The notes: generated by a model from the letters alone, not told the origin. DNA of 64,000 nt from an uncultured Opitutaceae bacterium (GCA_937958045.1 CALFXL010000060.1:56145-120144), one strand, 5' to 3'. Counted from the stretch's first letter, positions 17,033 through 26,555 are shown. Translations and numbers: made by a program.

Positions 17033-18288
17033 ACCTGCGCCTGACCGCCCTGCTCTTCGCCGCTCTCGCGAGTGTTCCCGCACACGCCGACACGCCCGCA
17101 CCTGCGGCCGACGAAGCCCGGCCCGCCGCCGCTGAAGAAATCCTCAGCTTGCTGCGCATCGGCCACGCCAAACTCGAACAGGGCGATTTCACGTCCTCCG
17201 AAATCGCGTTTCGCCAGGTCCTCAACGAAAACGCCACGCGCGAACAAGACGCCGAAGCCTTGCTCGGACTCGGACGCACCTATCGCAAAAAAGGCGACCA
17301 CACGAAAGCCGCCGCCGTTTACGAGAAGTTTCTCAAAGAATTTCCCGACGATCCCATTCTCCCGACCATCTACCTCGAGCTCGGTCGCTCGCTCCGCGCG
17401 CTCGGCGCGTACAAGCAGGCCATCTCGCGTTTCTACAGCGTGCTCAACACCACGTTGAAACTCCCGGAAACCGGTCCCGACCATTATCGCCAGCTCGCCC
17501 GCACCGCGCAGTTCGAAATCGCGGAAACCCATTTCCAATCCGGCGACTACACGCAGGCCAACCGCTTCTTTTCGCGCCTCACGCTGCTCGATCTCGCTCC
17601 CGAAGATCGCGCGATGGCGCATTTCAAATCCGGCTACTCGCTCATCCTCGCGGGCGAAAATCGCCCCGCCATCGCCACGCTGCGCCGCTTCCTCGAAGAA
17701 CATCCGAACGACGAAAACGTGCCCGAAGCGCGTTATCTGTTGTCCGATCTTCTCCGCCGCGAAGGCCTGATCAACGAGTCCCTTCTCGTCGCGCTCGATC
17801 TGCTTCGCGCCGAATCGCATTTCACCGAAAAAGACCCTCAGCGCTGGGCCTACTGGCAACGCAAAACCGGCAACCAACTCGCCAACGAATTCTACGAGCG
17901 CGGCGACATCGGCTCGGCTCTCCTCATTTATCAAACGCTCAGCCAGCTCTCCGAAGAACCCTCGTGGCGCCTGCCCGTCACGTACCAGATCGCGCTTTGT
18001 CTGGAGCGCCTTCAACGCTTCGATCGCGCGCTCGAATGCTATCAGACGATCGTTGACAACGTGAAACCCGCTCCGAGTGATGGAGCCGCTACTCGACGCG
18101 AGCTCACCGACCTCGCCGAGATGGCTCGCTGGCGCCTCGATCAACTCGCCTGGCTCCGCGAAACCGATCAACAACTCTCCCGCTTTTTCCCTCAAGGCCT
18201 CGCCCCTGCCACCACCGCGCAGGCGCCCGCCACCGCACCTCTTCATGACGCCAACGGAAGCTCTTCGCCACCACCAAGCCCTTTGTGA
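17029..18288 (+). CDS. Periplasmic TPR-repeat protein
   Basis: 419 aa. A short signal peptide (MNLRLTALLFAALASVPAHA) is followed by several TPR units: EILSLLRIGHAKLEQGDF, EALLGLGRTYRKKGDHTKAAAVY, ELGRSLRALGAYKQAISRFY and EARYLLSDLLRREG are recognisable. The spacing and character resemble YbgF/CpoB or PilF-type scaffold proteins. TPR superhelices bind other proteins; the partner may be the proline-rich protein encoded immediately upstream. The C-terminal 25 residues are Ala/Pro-rich, and the gene overlaps the next one by 44 bases. Confidence 0.82.
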   Translation: MNLRLTALLFAALASVPAHADTPAPAADEARPAAAEEILSLLRIGHAKLEQGDFTSSEIAFRQVLNENATREQDAEALLGLGRTYRKKGDHTKAAAVYEKFLKEFPDDPILPTIYLELGRSLRALGAYKQAISRFYSVLNTTLKLPETGPDHYRQLARTAQFEIAETHFQSGDYTQANRFFSRLTLLDLAPEDRAMAHFKSGYSLILAGENRPAIATLRRFLEEHPNDENVPEARYLLSDLLRREGLINESLLVALDLLRAESHFTEKDPQRWAYWQRKTGNQLANEFYERGDIGSALLIYQTLSQLSEEPSWRLPVTYQIALCLERLQRFDRALECYQTIVDNVKPAPSDGAATRRELTDLAEMARWRLDQLAWLRETDQQLSRFFPQGLAPATTAQAPATAPLHDANGSSSPPPSPL

Positions 18289-18643
18289 CGAACTCCACCA
18301 GCTCGCCCTGGAGGAAAACCGCTTCCTAAAACAAAACCAACGCGTCCCCGACGCGCCTCTACTCGAGAAAAAACGCGACCTGCTCGCGCGCCTCGACGCG
18401 AGCCTCGCCGTCATCAAAGCCGGCAACACCGCCTCTTCCGAAAGCACCGCCCCTCGCGACCCCGCCCGCGCGGAGATCATCGAGAAATCTCGCGCGAAAC
18501 TTCTCCAGATCCTCCACCTGGACCGCGAAAACGAACAGCTCCTGCTCCGCTACAGTCTCGGCGTTCGTCCGCCGCGCCCCACCGCACCCGCCGCTCCGGC
18601 TTCGCCGTCGCACATCCAACGCCTCTACGACCGACACCTGTGA
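18245..18643 (+). CDS. Small coiled-coil protein, possibly FlgN-like
   Basis: 132 aa from ATG at 18245 (MTPTEALRHHQALCDELHQLALEE); this start lies inside the preceding gene in another frame, and the in-frame open region upstream of it is Pro/Arg-rich read-through. The protein is almost entirely helical, with heptad-like Leu spacing and a Pro/Ala-rich tail. Length, acidity and the pattern of an N-terminal helical hairpin followed by a LRYSLG segment recall FlgN-type flagellar export chaperones, but the similarity is weak. The overlap with the TPR gene implies coupled expression. Confidence 0.6.
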   Translation: MTPTEALRHHQALCDELHQLALEENRFLKQNQRVPDAPLLEKKRDLLARLDASLAVIKAGNTASSESTAPRDPARAEIIEKSRAKLLQILHLDRENEQLLLRYSLGVRPPRPTAPAAPASPSHIQRLYDRHL

Positions 18644-18818
18644 AGGGGAGGAAGCTTTTCGATTCCTGATGCTCGATTTTCGAGGGGACAATAACGATGC
18701 GACACGCAAGGGTAAGCCTCCCGCTCACGATCCCGAAAATTCGCTGAACTCGCGCTCCCTCGGTTTCGCGATTTCGTCGGCATCAAAATCGAGAATCCAA
18801 AATTAAAAATCCTCCGCA

Positions 18819-21623
18819 ATGCCCCCCCGCATCCTCGTCAACGAAGACTCGGAAATCGACTTCAAGCTCCTGCAGGGGGAATTCAAACGCGCGCAGTTCG
18901 AATGCGAGCTCCGCCAAGTGGCCACACGCGACGCGTTCATCCAGGCGCTCGCCGAGTTTCAGCCCGATCTCATCATTTCCGACTATTACCTGATCGGATT
19001 CAACGGACTCGACGCGCTCGAAATCCTCAAACGCGTCCAGCCCGACACGCCTTTCATCATCCTCACCAACGCGCTCAACGAAGAAACCGCCGTCGAGTGC
19101 ATGAAGCGCGGCGCGACGGACTACGTTCTCAAAAACAAACTCCCACGCCTCGTCGCCATCCTGCAAACCACGCTCGAGCGCAGGCGTCTGTTTCTCGAAA
19201 ACATCCGCATCCAGCGCGAACACGAGCAGCTCTTCCGCCTCACTCCCGACCTTTTCTGCCTCACGTCGCCCGACGCCACGCTGCAGGTCGTCAACCCCGC
19301 GTGGTTCCTCCGTCTCGGCTACACACAACAAGAACTCCTCGGCCGCCCGCTCTTCACGCTCGTCCATCCCGACGATCGACACTCGTTGTCGTCGTGGTGG
19401 ACCAATGTCGTTTCCACGAGCCAGACCGCCGCGCCGTTCGCCACCGCGAATTCCATCTCACCGACCGATTTCGAATGCCGCCTCGTCCACAAGGAACACG
19501 GCTTTCGCTACATTCGCTGGAGCGCAAAACCGTTTCCCGCGGAAAATAAAATCTACGCCTACGGTCACGACGTCACCGAGCATAAGCAGGCCGAGATCGC
19601 GTTGCGTGAAAGCGAAGCGCGCTTCCGCCGCATGGCCGACTCCGCGCCCGTGCTCATCTGGATGTCCGACACGTCCAAAGCGTTCTTCTATTTCAACCAA
19701 CCTTGGCTCGATTTCACCGGTCATCGTCTCGCCGAGGACGCCGGTTTCGGCTGGCTCGATTCCGTCCACCCCGAAGACCGCGAGCACACGCTCCAACGCT
19801 ACGAACAAAGCTTCGCCGAACGTTCGCCGTTCCGCTCCGAGTTTCGCCTGCGCCGCCACGATGGATTTTATCGCTGGGTCATCACGCACGGCACGCCGCG
19901 CCACGACGACCAAGGCACCTTCGCCGGCTACATCGGTTCGTGTTTCGATGTCACCGATCAACACGAGGTCGAGGCCCACCTCGCTTATCGCGCCATCAAA
20001 CAATCCGCGCTCGCATCCTTCGGTCGTTTCGCACTCGCCGATCATACCTTCGCGGAGTTGATGCAGGAAGCCACGCGTCTCGTCTCCGACACCCTCCGCG
20101 TCGAACGCAGCCAAGTGCTCGCGCTCGATGCCGAAACGCTCGCGCTGAAACTCGCCGCCTCCACCGGCCCCGCGCTCGACGAGCCTCCACTTCCCTACGG
20201 CAACGCCACGCAGGAGTCGTTCGAGGACAATCACGCGATTCATTTCCCCGACTCGCCCGCGGATTTCCCCGGCGCCATCGCCTTCGAATCGCTCGGCATC
20301 CGCTCGGGTGTCGCGCTACCCATCGGCGCCGGCAAACACGCCTACGGTTTCCTCACCGCGCTCACCGCCGAAGATCGCCTTTTCAGCCGCGAGGCCGTCG
20401 ACTTCATGCACGGCCTGGCCAACATCCTCAGCACCGTGCACCAGCGGAAACTCGCCGAGCAGGCCCTCGTCGAGAGCGAACAAAAACTCCTCCAATCTCA
20501 AAAAATGGAGGCGGTCGGTTTGCTCGCCGGCGGCGTCGCGCACGACTTCAACAATCTGCTCACGGCCATCCGTTGCTACGGCGACATCCTGCACGACGAT
20601 CTCGCCGAGGTCGCTCCCGAGCTGCGCGCCAAAGCCTCCGAAATTCTCAAAGCCACCTCGCGTGCCAGCGCGTTGGTTCGCCAGCTGCTCGCGTTCAGCC
20701 GCAAACAAGTTCTCCAACCCGAGTACCTCGACCTCAACTCGGTCCTCAACGACCTCAAAGACCTCATCCGCTCGTTGCTCGCCGAAAACATCGAGCTCCG
20801 CTTGGACCTCGCGGACAAACCCGTCTCCGTCGAAGTCGATCGCAGCCAGATCGAGCAGGTCGTCATCAATCTCGCGATCAACGCGCGCGACGCGATGACC
20901 AATGGCGGCGCGCTCACGTTGCGCACCGGCTGGCGCGATGTCGCCGCCGGCGAAATCCCCGATCTCGCGCCCGGCCGTTACTGCGTCATCTCGGTTGCCG
21001 ACACCGGCTCCGGCATGAGCGAGGAAGTACAACGAAAAATTTTCCAACCGTTTTTCACGACCAAACCCAAAGGTCGCGGCACCGGGCTCGGCCTCGCCAC
21101 CTGCGCCGTCGTCATCAAACACTACGCCGGCACGATCCGCTTCGATACCGCGGTCGGCCAGGGCACGACGTTCCACGTCCTCATCCCGCAAACCGAATCG
21201 CCCGCGCTCAATCTCGACTTCGATTTCGACGCCGAGCCCGGCACCGGCACGGAGACGATCCTCCTCGTCGAAGACGACGAAGCGATCCGCAACGTCACCG
21301 CCGCGATCCTGCGCTCGCTCGGTTATCAAGTGTACCCCTTCCCCGGTGGCGCCGAAGCGCTCGAGTTCTGCTCTTCGTCCGGTGTCCCGCAATTCGATCT
21401 GCTGCTGAGCGACATCGTCATGCCCAACATCGGCGGACGTGAACTCGCCGAGCGCCTCGGCGCCATGCGCCCCGGCCTGCGCGTGCTGTTTATGTCCGGT
21501 TACGTCGACGACCCCGTGATCCTCGAAGCCGTGCAGCAATCTTCCGTGCCTTTCTTGGAAAAACCCTTCACGCGCGAGACACTTGCCCGCAAGGTCCGCG
21601 ATACGCTCGACGCGATCGTCTAA
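18819..21623 (+). CDS. Hybrid sensor histidine kinase with receivers at both ends
   Basis: 934 aa, cytoplasmic (no membrane segment). Order: N-terminal receiver (acceptor Asp55 in IISDYYLIGFNG), two PAS domains (about 130-255 and 265-385, the second ending in a PAC-like GYIGSCFDVTDQHE), a GAF-like region (about 395-545), HisKA with His575 in GGVAHDFNNLLTAI, HATPase with DTGSGMS and GTGLGLAT, and a C-terminal receiver with Asp865 (LLSDIVMPNIGG). The HDFNNLL form of the H-box defines the kinase subclass often found with N-terminal REC and PAS domains. It may be phosphorylated by another kinase and then alter its own activity. No dedicated response regulator is adjacent. Confidence 0.92.
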   Translation: MPPRILVNEDSEIDFKLLQGEFKRAQFECELRQVATRDAFIQALAEFQPDLIISDYYLIGFNGLDALEILKRVQPDTPFIILTNALNEETAVECMKRGATDYVLKNKLPRLVAILQTTLERRRLFLENIRIQREHEQLFRLTPDLFCLTSPDATLQVVNPAWFLRLGYTQQELLGRPLFTLVHPDDRHSLSSWWTNVVSTSQTAAPFATANSISPTDFECRLVHKEHGFRYIRWSAKPFPAENKIYAYGHDVTEHKQAEIALRESEARFRRMADSAPVLIWMSDTSKAFFYFNQPWLDFTGHRLAEDAGFGWLDSVHPEDREHTLQRYEQSFAERSPFRSEFRLRRHDGFYRWVITHGTPRHDDQGTFAGYIGSCFDVTDQHEVEAHLAYRAIKQSALASFGRFALADHTFAELMQEATRLVSDTLRVERSQVLALDAETLALKLAASTGPALDEPPLPYGNATQESFEDNHAIHFPDSPADFPGAIAFESLGIRSGVALPIGAGKHAYGFLTALTAEDRLFSREAVDFMHGLANILSTVHQRKLAEQALVESEQKLLQSQKMEAVGLLAGGVAHDFNNLLTAIRCYGDILHDDLAEVAPELRAKASEILKATSRASALVRQLLAFSRKQVLQPEYLDLNSVLNDLKDLIRSLLAENIELRLDLADKPVSVEVDRSQIEQVVINLAINARDAMTNGGALTLRTGWRDVAAGEIPDLAPGRYCVISVADTGSGMSEEVQRKIFQPFFTTKPKGRGTGLGLATCAVVIKHYAGTIRFDTAVGQGTTFHVLIPQTESPALNLDFDFDAEPGTGTETILLVEDDEAIRNVTAAILRSLGYQVYPFPGGAEALEFCSSSGVPQFDLLLSDIVMPNIGGRELAERLGAMRPGLRVLFMSGYVDDPVILEAVQQSSVPFLEKPFTRETLARKVRDTLDAIV

Positions 21624-21647
21624 CCTCAACCCTATCCCGCCTTTGCC

Positions 21648-23066
21648 ATGAATACCCGCCTGACTACCCTCATCCTGACCGCGACCCTCGCGTTCGGCGC
21701 CGGCACTTCGTCGGCCGCCATCGAAGCCACCGGCCCATATCGCAATCGCGACAACCCCAATCCCCGCGACGCCGGTGAAGGCACCTATGGCATTCCGTAC
21801 CAACTCCCCACCACCGCCGAAATCACCGAGGTCCTTACCCGCGTTCACGGGTATATGGACAAGGTGACCTTTACCCGCGTCATCGACAGTAAGACCGGCA
21901 AAGAAATCACCGACTTCAGCACGCCCATCGAAACCGCTCGCGCCGACACGGGCCCGTCCGGCTTCAGCCTCCTCGCTTACGAAATGGGCGTCGTCTATTC
22001 CGGCATGCTCTACGCCGCTGAAGTCACCGGCGACAAACGCTTCACCGATTTCACCGCGCGTCGTCTGCAATTCATCCACGACCGCCTTCCCTACTTCCGC
22101 GCACAGGAAGAGAAGTTCAAACTCGAGCGCCGCAACTCCTTCCGCGGTCCGCTCGATCCGCGCGCCCTCGATGATTGCGGTGCCGTCGGCGCTTCTTTCG
22201 TTCGCGCCCGTCTCGCCGGCGTCGGCCCCGATCTCAAACCCATCATCGATCTCTGGGGCGATTATGTGCTCACCAAACAATTCCGGTTCAAAGACGGCAC
22301 GCTCGCGCGCCAGCGTCCCCAAGCCGAATCACTCTGGGCCGACGATGCGTACATGAGCATCCCGCTCCTCGCCGAAATGGGCCGCCTCACCGGCGACAAG
22401 AAGTGGTTCGACGACGCCGTGAAAAACGCCGTCCAGATGGTCGACTATCTCTGGAGCAAAGAAAAACGCCTCCTCACGCACGGCTATAACACGCATAACC
22501 CCGACGCGCCGCACTTCTACTGGGCCCGCGCCAACGGTTGGGTCGTCGTCGCGCTCTGCGATTTGCTCGACGTTCTTCCTAAAGATCATCCCGGCTACGA
22601 ACCCGTGAAGTCCCGCCTCGTCGCTCTTCTGCGCGGCATCGCCGAATATCAAAACGGCCTCACCGGCCTCTGGCACCAGATGATCGATCGCAACGATTCG
22701 TACCTCGAAACCTCCGCCTCCGCGATGTTCGTGTACGGACTCGCCCACGCCATCAACCAAGGCTGGATCAGCGGCACCACCTACGGCTCCATCGCGCAAG
22801 CCGGCTGGATCGGCGTCACCACACGCGTCACCAAAGAAGGCGCCGTCGACGGCACCTGCGTCGGCACCACCTTCGCCAATGACCAAGTTTATTATTATCA
22901 TCGCCCGGCCAACATCCACGCGCTCCACGGCTACGGCCCCGTGCTCCTCGCCGGCGCCGAGATGATCAAGCTCATCAACAACCCGCACTACCGCATCGAC
23001 GTCAAACTGCGCACGTACCACTACGTCCCGCTCGACGGCCGCGAAACCAGCTACCGCGAACACTAA
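21648..23066 (+). CDS. GH105 unsaturated glucuronyl/galacturonyl hydrolase, exported
   Basis: 472 aa with a signal peptide (MNTRLTTLILTATLAFGAGTSSA). The fold is the (alpha/alpha)6 barrel of GH105/GH88. The segment LWADDAYMSIPLLAEMG contains the adjacent Asp232-Asp233 expected to protonate the double bond of the unsaturated uronate, and FYWARANGWVVVALCDLL is a further family signature. The enzyme hydrates the 4,5-double bond left by polysaccharide lyases, releasing 5-keto-4-deoxyuronate, the substrate of KduI at 27468-28292. At about 470 aa it is longer than the 370-380 aa YteR type, with an extended N-terminal region. Regulation is not visible; a strong terminator follows. Confidence 0.9.
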   Translation: MNTRLTTLILTATLAFGAGTSSAAIEATGPYRNRDNPNPRDAGEGTYGIPYQLPTTAEITEVLTRVHGYMDKVTFTRVIDSKTGKEITDFSTPIETARADTGPSGFSLLAYEMGVVYSGMLYAAEVTGDKRFTDFTARRLQFIHDRLPYFRAQEEKFKLERRNSFRGPLDPRALDDCGAVGASFVRARLAGVGPDLKPIIDLWGDYVLTKQFRFKDGTLARQRPQAESLWADDAYMSIPLLAEMGRLTGDKKWFDDAVKNAVQMVDYLWSKEKRLLTHGYNTHNPDAPHFYWARANGWVVVALCDLLDVLPKDHPGYEPVKSRLVALLRGIAEYQNGLTGLWHQMIDRNDSYLETSASAMFVYGLAHAINQGWISGTTYGSIAQAGWIGVTTRVTKEGAVDGTCVGTTFANDQVYYYHRPANIHALHGYGPVLLAGAEMIKLINNPHYRIDVKLRTYHYVPLDGRETSYREH

Positions 23067-23132
23067 GAAACACCGCTCCTCTGCGCACGAAGAACTGCGC
23101 GCTCATGAAAGCGCGCGTTTCATTCTCTTCCC

Positions 23133-23160
23133 AGGCCCGACTCACCTCGGGCCTTTTTAT
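23133..23160 (+). terminator. Intrinsic terminator after GH105 gene
   Basis: AGGCCCGA (23133-23140) pairs exactly with TCGGGCCT (23147-23154) around a 6-base loop, followed by TTTTATTTTT. Confidence 0.88.
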
Positions 23161-23248
23161 TTTTGCGATCCTCGCGATCGCGCCAGCCACCGCACGGCCT
23201 TGCGCTTGAAGCTTCACACGCTACGCGTCTGGCTTCTTCGCGCGTCCC

Positions 23249-25717
23249 ATGTCCGCACGCCCCCTCGCTTCGCTTTCGCCGTTCATCCTCCTCGCCGCCG
23301 TCCTCGCGTATCTCGCCATCGATTCTCGCGAGCGAATTCGGCTTCTCTCCGCCACTACCGACGTCGCCAATACGGTCGTCCGTGGTCCCGCCGAAGATGC
23401 GTATTCAGCCACTGGATACGAGCATGGCATGCGCAAGATCATCCTGCCGCGTTTCGCCATCGACGGTTATCACTGGCTCATGCAGACGCAGCAGATGTTC
23501 GCCGAGGGCGAACTCCGCGTGCGTCACGTCGATTACGACAATGCTCCGGAAGGTCGCGCGGTCCACTGGGCTTCTCCCTGGCGCTGGTGGCTTGGGCTAC
23601 TCGCATGGATCGACCATCAGATCACCGGTGCGCCTATCGGCCGCTGTGTGGAGCGCAGCGCGCTCTACGCCGGGCCGCTGGCACTCGGTTGCATGCTCAT
23701 CCTCCTCACCGCGTTTCTACGACGCCGGCTCGGAGCAAACTTCACTACGTGGATCGTGCTCGGCCCCGTCGTCTCGCTGGCGCTTCATGACTACTTCGTT
23801 TCCGGCAATCCCGACCATCACGGCGCCGCCGCCCTGTGCGCTTTTTTATGTGTGCTCGGGTTGATTGCAGGCGGCGCGGGCTGGGCTGGGGGCAAGAACG
23901 GAGTCGGCGGTATTCAGCCAATGGATACACGCGTCGGCCGCCGCTGGTTTGCGTTGTCCGCAATCGCGGGCGCCTTCGGCTTGTGGATTAGCGCCGCCAG
24001 TCAGGTGCCGGTGTTATGCGCAGTCGGACTCGCCGCTTTTCTCGCGGGACCTCGCGCAAAAAGCACCGCCGTGGGCGCGCAGCCAGAGCTCTGGCAATTC
24101 TGGGGGCGCATCGGCGCGGCCGCTTCTCTCGCGATGTGGCTGATCGAATATTTTCCCCATCACCTGGGCTGGCGGCTCGAAGTGATTCACCCGCTGTATG
24201 CGCTCGCATGGTGGGGCGGCGGCGAGCTGGTGTCTCTGCGTTGGCGACAACCCAGTCTCTCCGCGTTTTTCTCCTCGCTGCGTCAGCCGATCGCGCTCGC
24301 CGCGCTCGCCGCCGTTGCGGCGCTGCCACTCACGCTGCTGATCGGGGGCACTTCGGTCTTTGTCCTCAACGACAAGTTCCTTTGGAAACTCCACCACGAT
24401 TACATCCAGGAGTTTCAAAGCCTGCGACGTTTCATCAGCCTGCGGGGCGCCGACGCCTACGTATGCGCCGCAGTTTTGCCCTGGCTGGGAATCATCCCCG
24501 CGGTGGTGGCTTGTGCAAAAAAGCGCACGGACGCACCCACCCGATCGGTGTTGTTGATCGCGCTCGTGCCCGCGCTCCTTTTCACCGCGATGGCTTGGCT
24601 GCAAATCCGGTGGATCGGGTTTTCGCACGCGCTGCTCATCGTGGTCCTGGCGACTTTTCATCGCGTCGTTTTGCCCAGCGCATCGCCGCTCCGACGACGT
24701 TTGTTCATTGGCGCATTCGTGGCGTTGCTCGCGTTCCCGCTAAACAGAGTGATCCACCTGACTCGTACGCCCACAGGCATCGCCTCGGACAACATTGTCC
24801 AGGTCGCCACTCGCGAGATCGCGCATTGGCTCAATCGTCGCATGGGCGCCGAGCGCCCGGTCGTGGCGGCGAGTCCGGGCATCTCCACCGCGCTGGCATT
24901 TCATGGCAACGCGCGCACGCTCGGCACCATGTACTGGGAGAATCTCGACGGGCTCGCCACCTCGGCGCGTTTCTTCGGCGCCCGCAACGACGAGGAAGCA
25001 CGACGAATCGTGGAAGCCGCCGGCATCACGCATGTGGTGATGGTTTCGTGGAATGATTTTTCGGAGCCTTACACCAAACTCATCCGCGAACTCGATCCGT
25101 CGGATCCGCTCCCCCAAGACGCGTTTATCCCGAAACTCATCGACACCAAAATCGCGCCGCCGTGGCTCCGTCCGGTGCCGTTCTTGCTTCCGGAAAATTC
25201 CGCATTGGCGAATGCGAGCGTGTTTCTCTTCGAGGTCGTGCCACCACAAACGCGCGCAGAGTCCTTGGTGCAGCTCGTGCATTTCCTCCTCGAAACTCAT
25301 CAGGATGCTCAGGCCGCACGCTTCCTGACGGCGCTGCAAGCGCTGCCCGAATCCGCGCCTGCATGGCTCGTTCGCGCGCGCCTGCATCTTGTGCGTGAAG
25401 AACGCGCCGCATTCGTCACCGCGATGAACACGCTGTTCGGCCTGCTCAACGCCGGTGCTACGTTGAACTTCGAAGAACATGTCCAATTCGCGCTGCTGCT
25501 CGCTGTCGCGGGACTCGATGATCAAGCGCGCCGCGAGTTCGCCTATTGCTGGGAAACGATCGCGCGCGATCGCGGTCATCTGCTGCGTCTGCCGCCGTCG
25601 GCGATCGTGTATCTTTTCCAGCAAGGCCGGCGTCTCGGCATTCCCATTTCCGACGATCTCGCCGATCTCGGTTACAGCCTTCTCCCGCCCAGCTGGGTGG
25701 AACAACTGCGCAAATAA
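23249..25717 (+). CDS. GT-C fold membrane glycosyltransferase, STT3/AglB-like
   Basis: 822 aa with about a dozen hydrophobic segments in the first 500 residues and a soluble C-terminal domain of about 300. After the first helix, the loop with FAIDGYHWLMQTQQ matches the place of the catalytic acidic motif of GT-C enzymes, and FVSGNPDHHGAAAL resembles the DHH motif in STT3, AglB and PglB oligosaccharyltransferases. The C-terminal region, with VVAASPGISTALAFHGNARTLGT, has the general shape of the peptide-binding half of such enzymes, but I do not see a WWDYG-type sequon motif. It probably transfers sugar from a polyprenyl carrier; protein N-glycosylation is possible but unproven. Two copies of an 18-base repeat lie inside the gene. 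Confidence 0.7.
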   Translation: MSARPLASLSPFILLAAVLAYLAIDSRERIRLLSATTDVANTVVRGPAEDAYSATGYEHGMRKIILPRFAIDGYHWLMQTQQMFAEGELRVRHVDYDNAPEGRAVHWASPWRWWLGLLAWIDHQITGAPIGRCVERSALYAGPLALGCMLILLTAFLRRRLGANFTTWIVLGPVVSLALHDYFVSGNPDHHGAAALCAFLCVLGLIAGGAGWAGGKNGVGGIQPMDTRVGRRWFALSAIAGAFGLWISAASQVPVLCAVGLAAFLAGPRAKSTAVGAQPELWQFWGRIGAAASLAMWLIEYFPHHLGWRLEVIHPLYALAWWGGGELVSLRWRQPSLSAFFSSLRQPIALAALAAVAALPLTLLIGGTSVFVLNDKFLWKLHHDYIQEFQSLRRFISLRGADAYVCAAVLPWLGIIPAVVACAKKRTDAPTRSVLLIALVPALLFTAMAWLQIRWIGFSHALLIVVLATFHRVVLPSASPLRRRLFIGAFVALLAFPLNRVIHLTRTPTGIASDNIVQVATREIAHWLNRRMGAERPVVAASPGISTALAFHGNARTLGTMYWENLDGLATSARFFGARNDEEARRIVEAAGITHVVMVSWNDFSEPYTKLIRELDPSDPLPQDAFIPKLIDTKIAPPWLRPVPFLLPENSALANASVFLFEVVPPQTRAESLVQLVHFLLETHQDAQAARFLTALQALPESAPAWLVRARLHLVREERAAFVTAMNTLFGLLNAGATLNFEEHVQFALLLAVAGLDDQARREFAYCWETIARDRGHLLRLPPSAIVYLFQQGRRLGIPISDDLADLGYSLLPPSWVEQLRK
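23402..23419 (+). repeat. Short palindromic repeat, copy 1 (TATTCAG-N3-CTGGATAC)
   Basis: TATTCAGCCACTGGATAC. With the preceding G, the arms GTATTCAG and CTGGATAC can fold as an 8-bp RNA hairpin with one G-U pair and a CCA loop. A near-identical copy is at 23911 and a diverged one at 40469. Confidence 0.55.
23911..23928 (+). repeat. Short palindromic repeat, copy 2
   Basis: TATTCAGCCAATGGATAC, 17/18 identical to the copy at 23402, same gene and orientation but a different reading frame (encodes IQPMD). It lies in a Gly-rich, poorly structured loop of the membrane protein, as expected for a tolerated insertion. Confidence 0.55.
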
Positions 25718-25749
25718 ACAGGCGACGCGAACACACGACCTGCGGTCCA

Positions 25750-26442
25750 TTACCGGTGCGCCAGTTGGCTCGCGGCTAGATCACCAATGACACGCGCTCG
25801 CGCGAACGCTTCGATCGAATCGCACATGGTCGAATCGAGATCGAAGGCAGCCCACGTCTCTGCGGCGGAGATGATCAGAAGCTTTTTCTCGAAATCGACC
25901 TGCACCGAAGCCGGCTTATCGCCATTCAGAACGAATATACACGTCGGAACAAAACGCGTTTGTTTGATATAAACATCCAAACTAAAATTGCCTTCGAATA
26001 ATTCTACAAACTTCGGCTCTTCCGGCATGACAACGTGGACTAGAAAATAAAATACCCCGCAGATGTCCGAGTTTTCATTACTGCTGTACAGCTTCCCGTA
26101 ACGCGCTCCGTAGAATATATCAACCGAACGCGCCTCCATCATGGCATCAGCCAGCATTATAATATAACCGCTCTGCCCAAGGGGCTCAACGTATGGTATT
26201 CCTCCTAAATGGCATCCGCAGATAACCCAGCGCGGCGAAAGTCGCGGTGGTCGCATACTCGCCACTTGAAGAGTTCTTAACGAAAAATCCCGACGCGCTT
26301 CCAAGGCCGCAGGGATCGCCACTGGCGGTGTGAGGTGCAGATCAGGCAGACTCGGGAGTTGTCGAGATGAGTCCGCCAGCGCTGATGCGCAGATAAAAAC
26401 AGCCAAGGCACCCACCCGCGATTTCTTCATGGTAGTTTTCAT
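25750..26442 (-). CDS. Hypothetical exported protein with atypical base composition
   Basis: 230 aa, starting at ATG 26442 (MKTTMKKSRVGALAVFICASALA, a plausible signal peptide). I recognise no domain. The DNA is visibly richer in A+T than its neighbours, with codons such as ata, aaa and tta that are rare elsewhere in the window, suggesting recent acquisition. The gene ends 32 bases from the convergent STT3-like gene. The mature part has a LPSLPDLHLTPP segment after the signal peptide and a central region with several aromatic residues; it looks globular rather than repetitive. Confidence 0.65.
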   Translation of the reverse strand: MKTTMKKSRVGALAVFICASALADSSRQLPSLPDLHLTPPVAIPAALEARRDFSLRTLQVASMRPPRLSPRWVICGCHLGGIPYVEPLGQSGYIIMLADAMMEARSVDIFYGARYGKLYSSNENSDICGVFYFLVHVVMPEEPKFVELFEGNFSLDVYIKQTRFVPTCIFVLNGDKPASVQVDFEKKLLIISAAETWAAFDLDSTMCDSIEAFARARVIGDLAASQLAHR

Positions 26443-26526
26443 ACGGATTACCTGCCGGTTTATTACTCAGACAACGCACCCGCTGCCGGCATGGACGCGA
26501 GTTTGAAACACAACAACGCCGTACTT

Positions 26527-26555
26527 TTATGGGCGCAAAAAAGCCGCGCCCTCGT
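26527..26555 (-). terminator. Intrinsic terminator of the kdu operon
   Basis: Leftward: GCCGCGCCC (26555-26547 on the complement) pairs exactly with GGGCGCGGC (26541-26533 on the complement), followed by TTTTTT. It lies 43 bases beyond the kduD stop codon. Confidence 0.88.

Noticed and set aside
20316..22322. 668-codon open frame antisense across the hybrid kinase and GH105 genes
   Set aside because: Crosses the boundary of two recognised genes and has no family signature.
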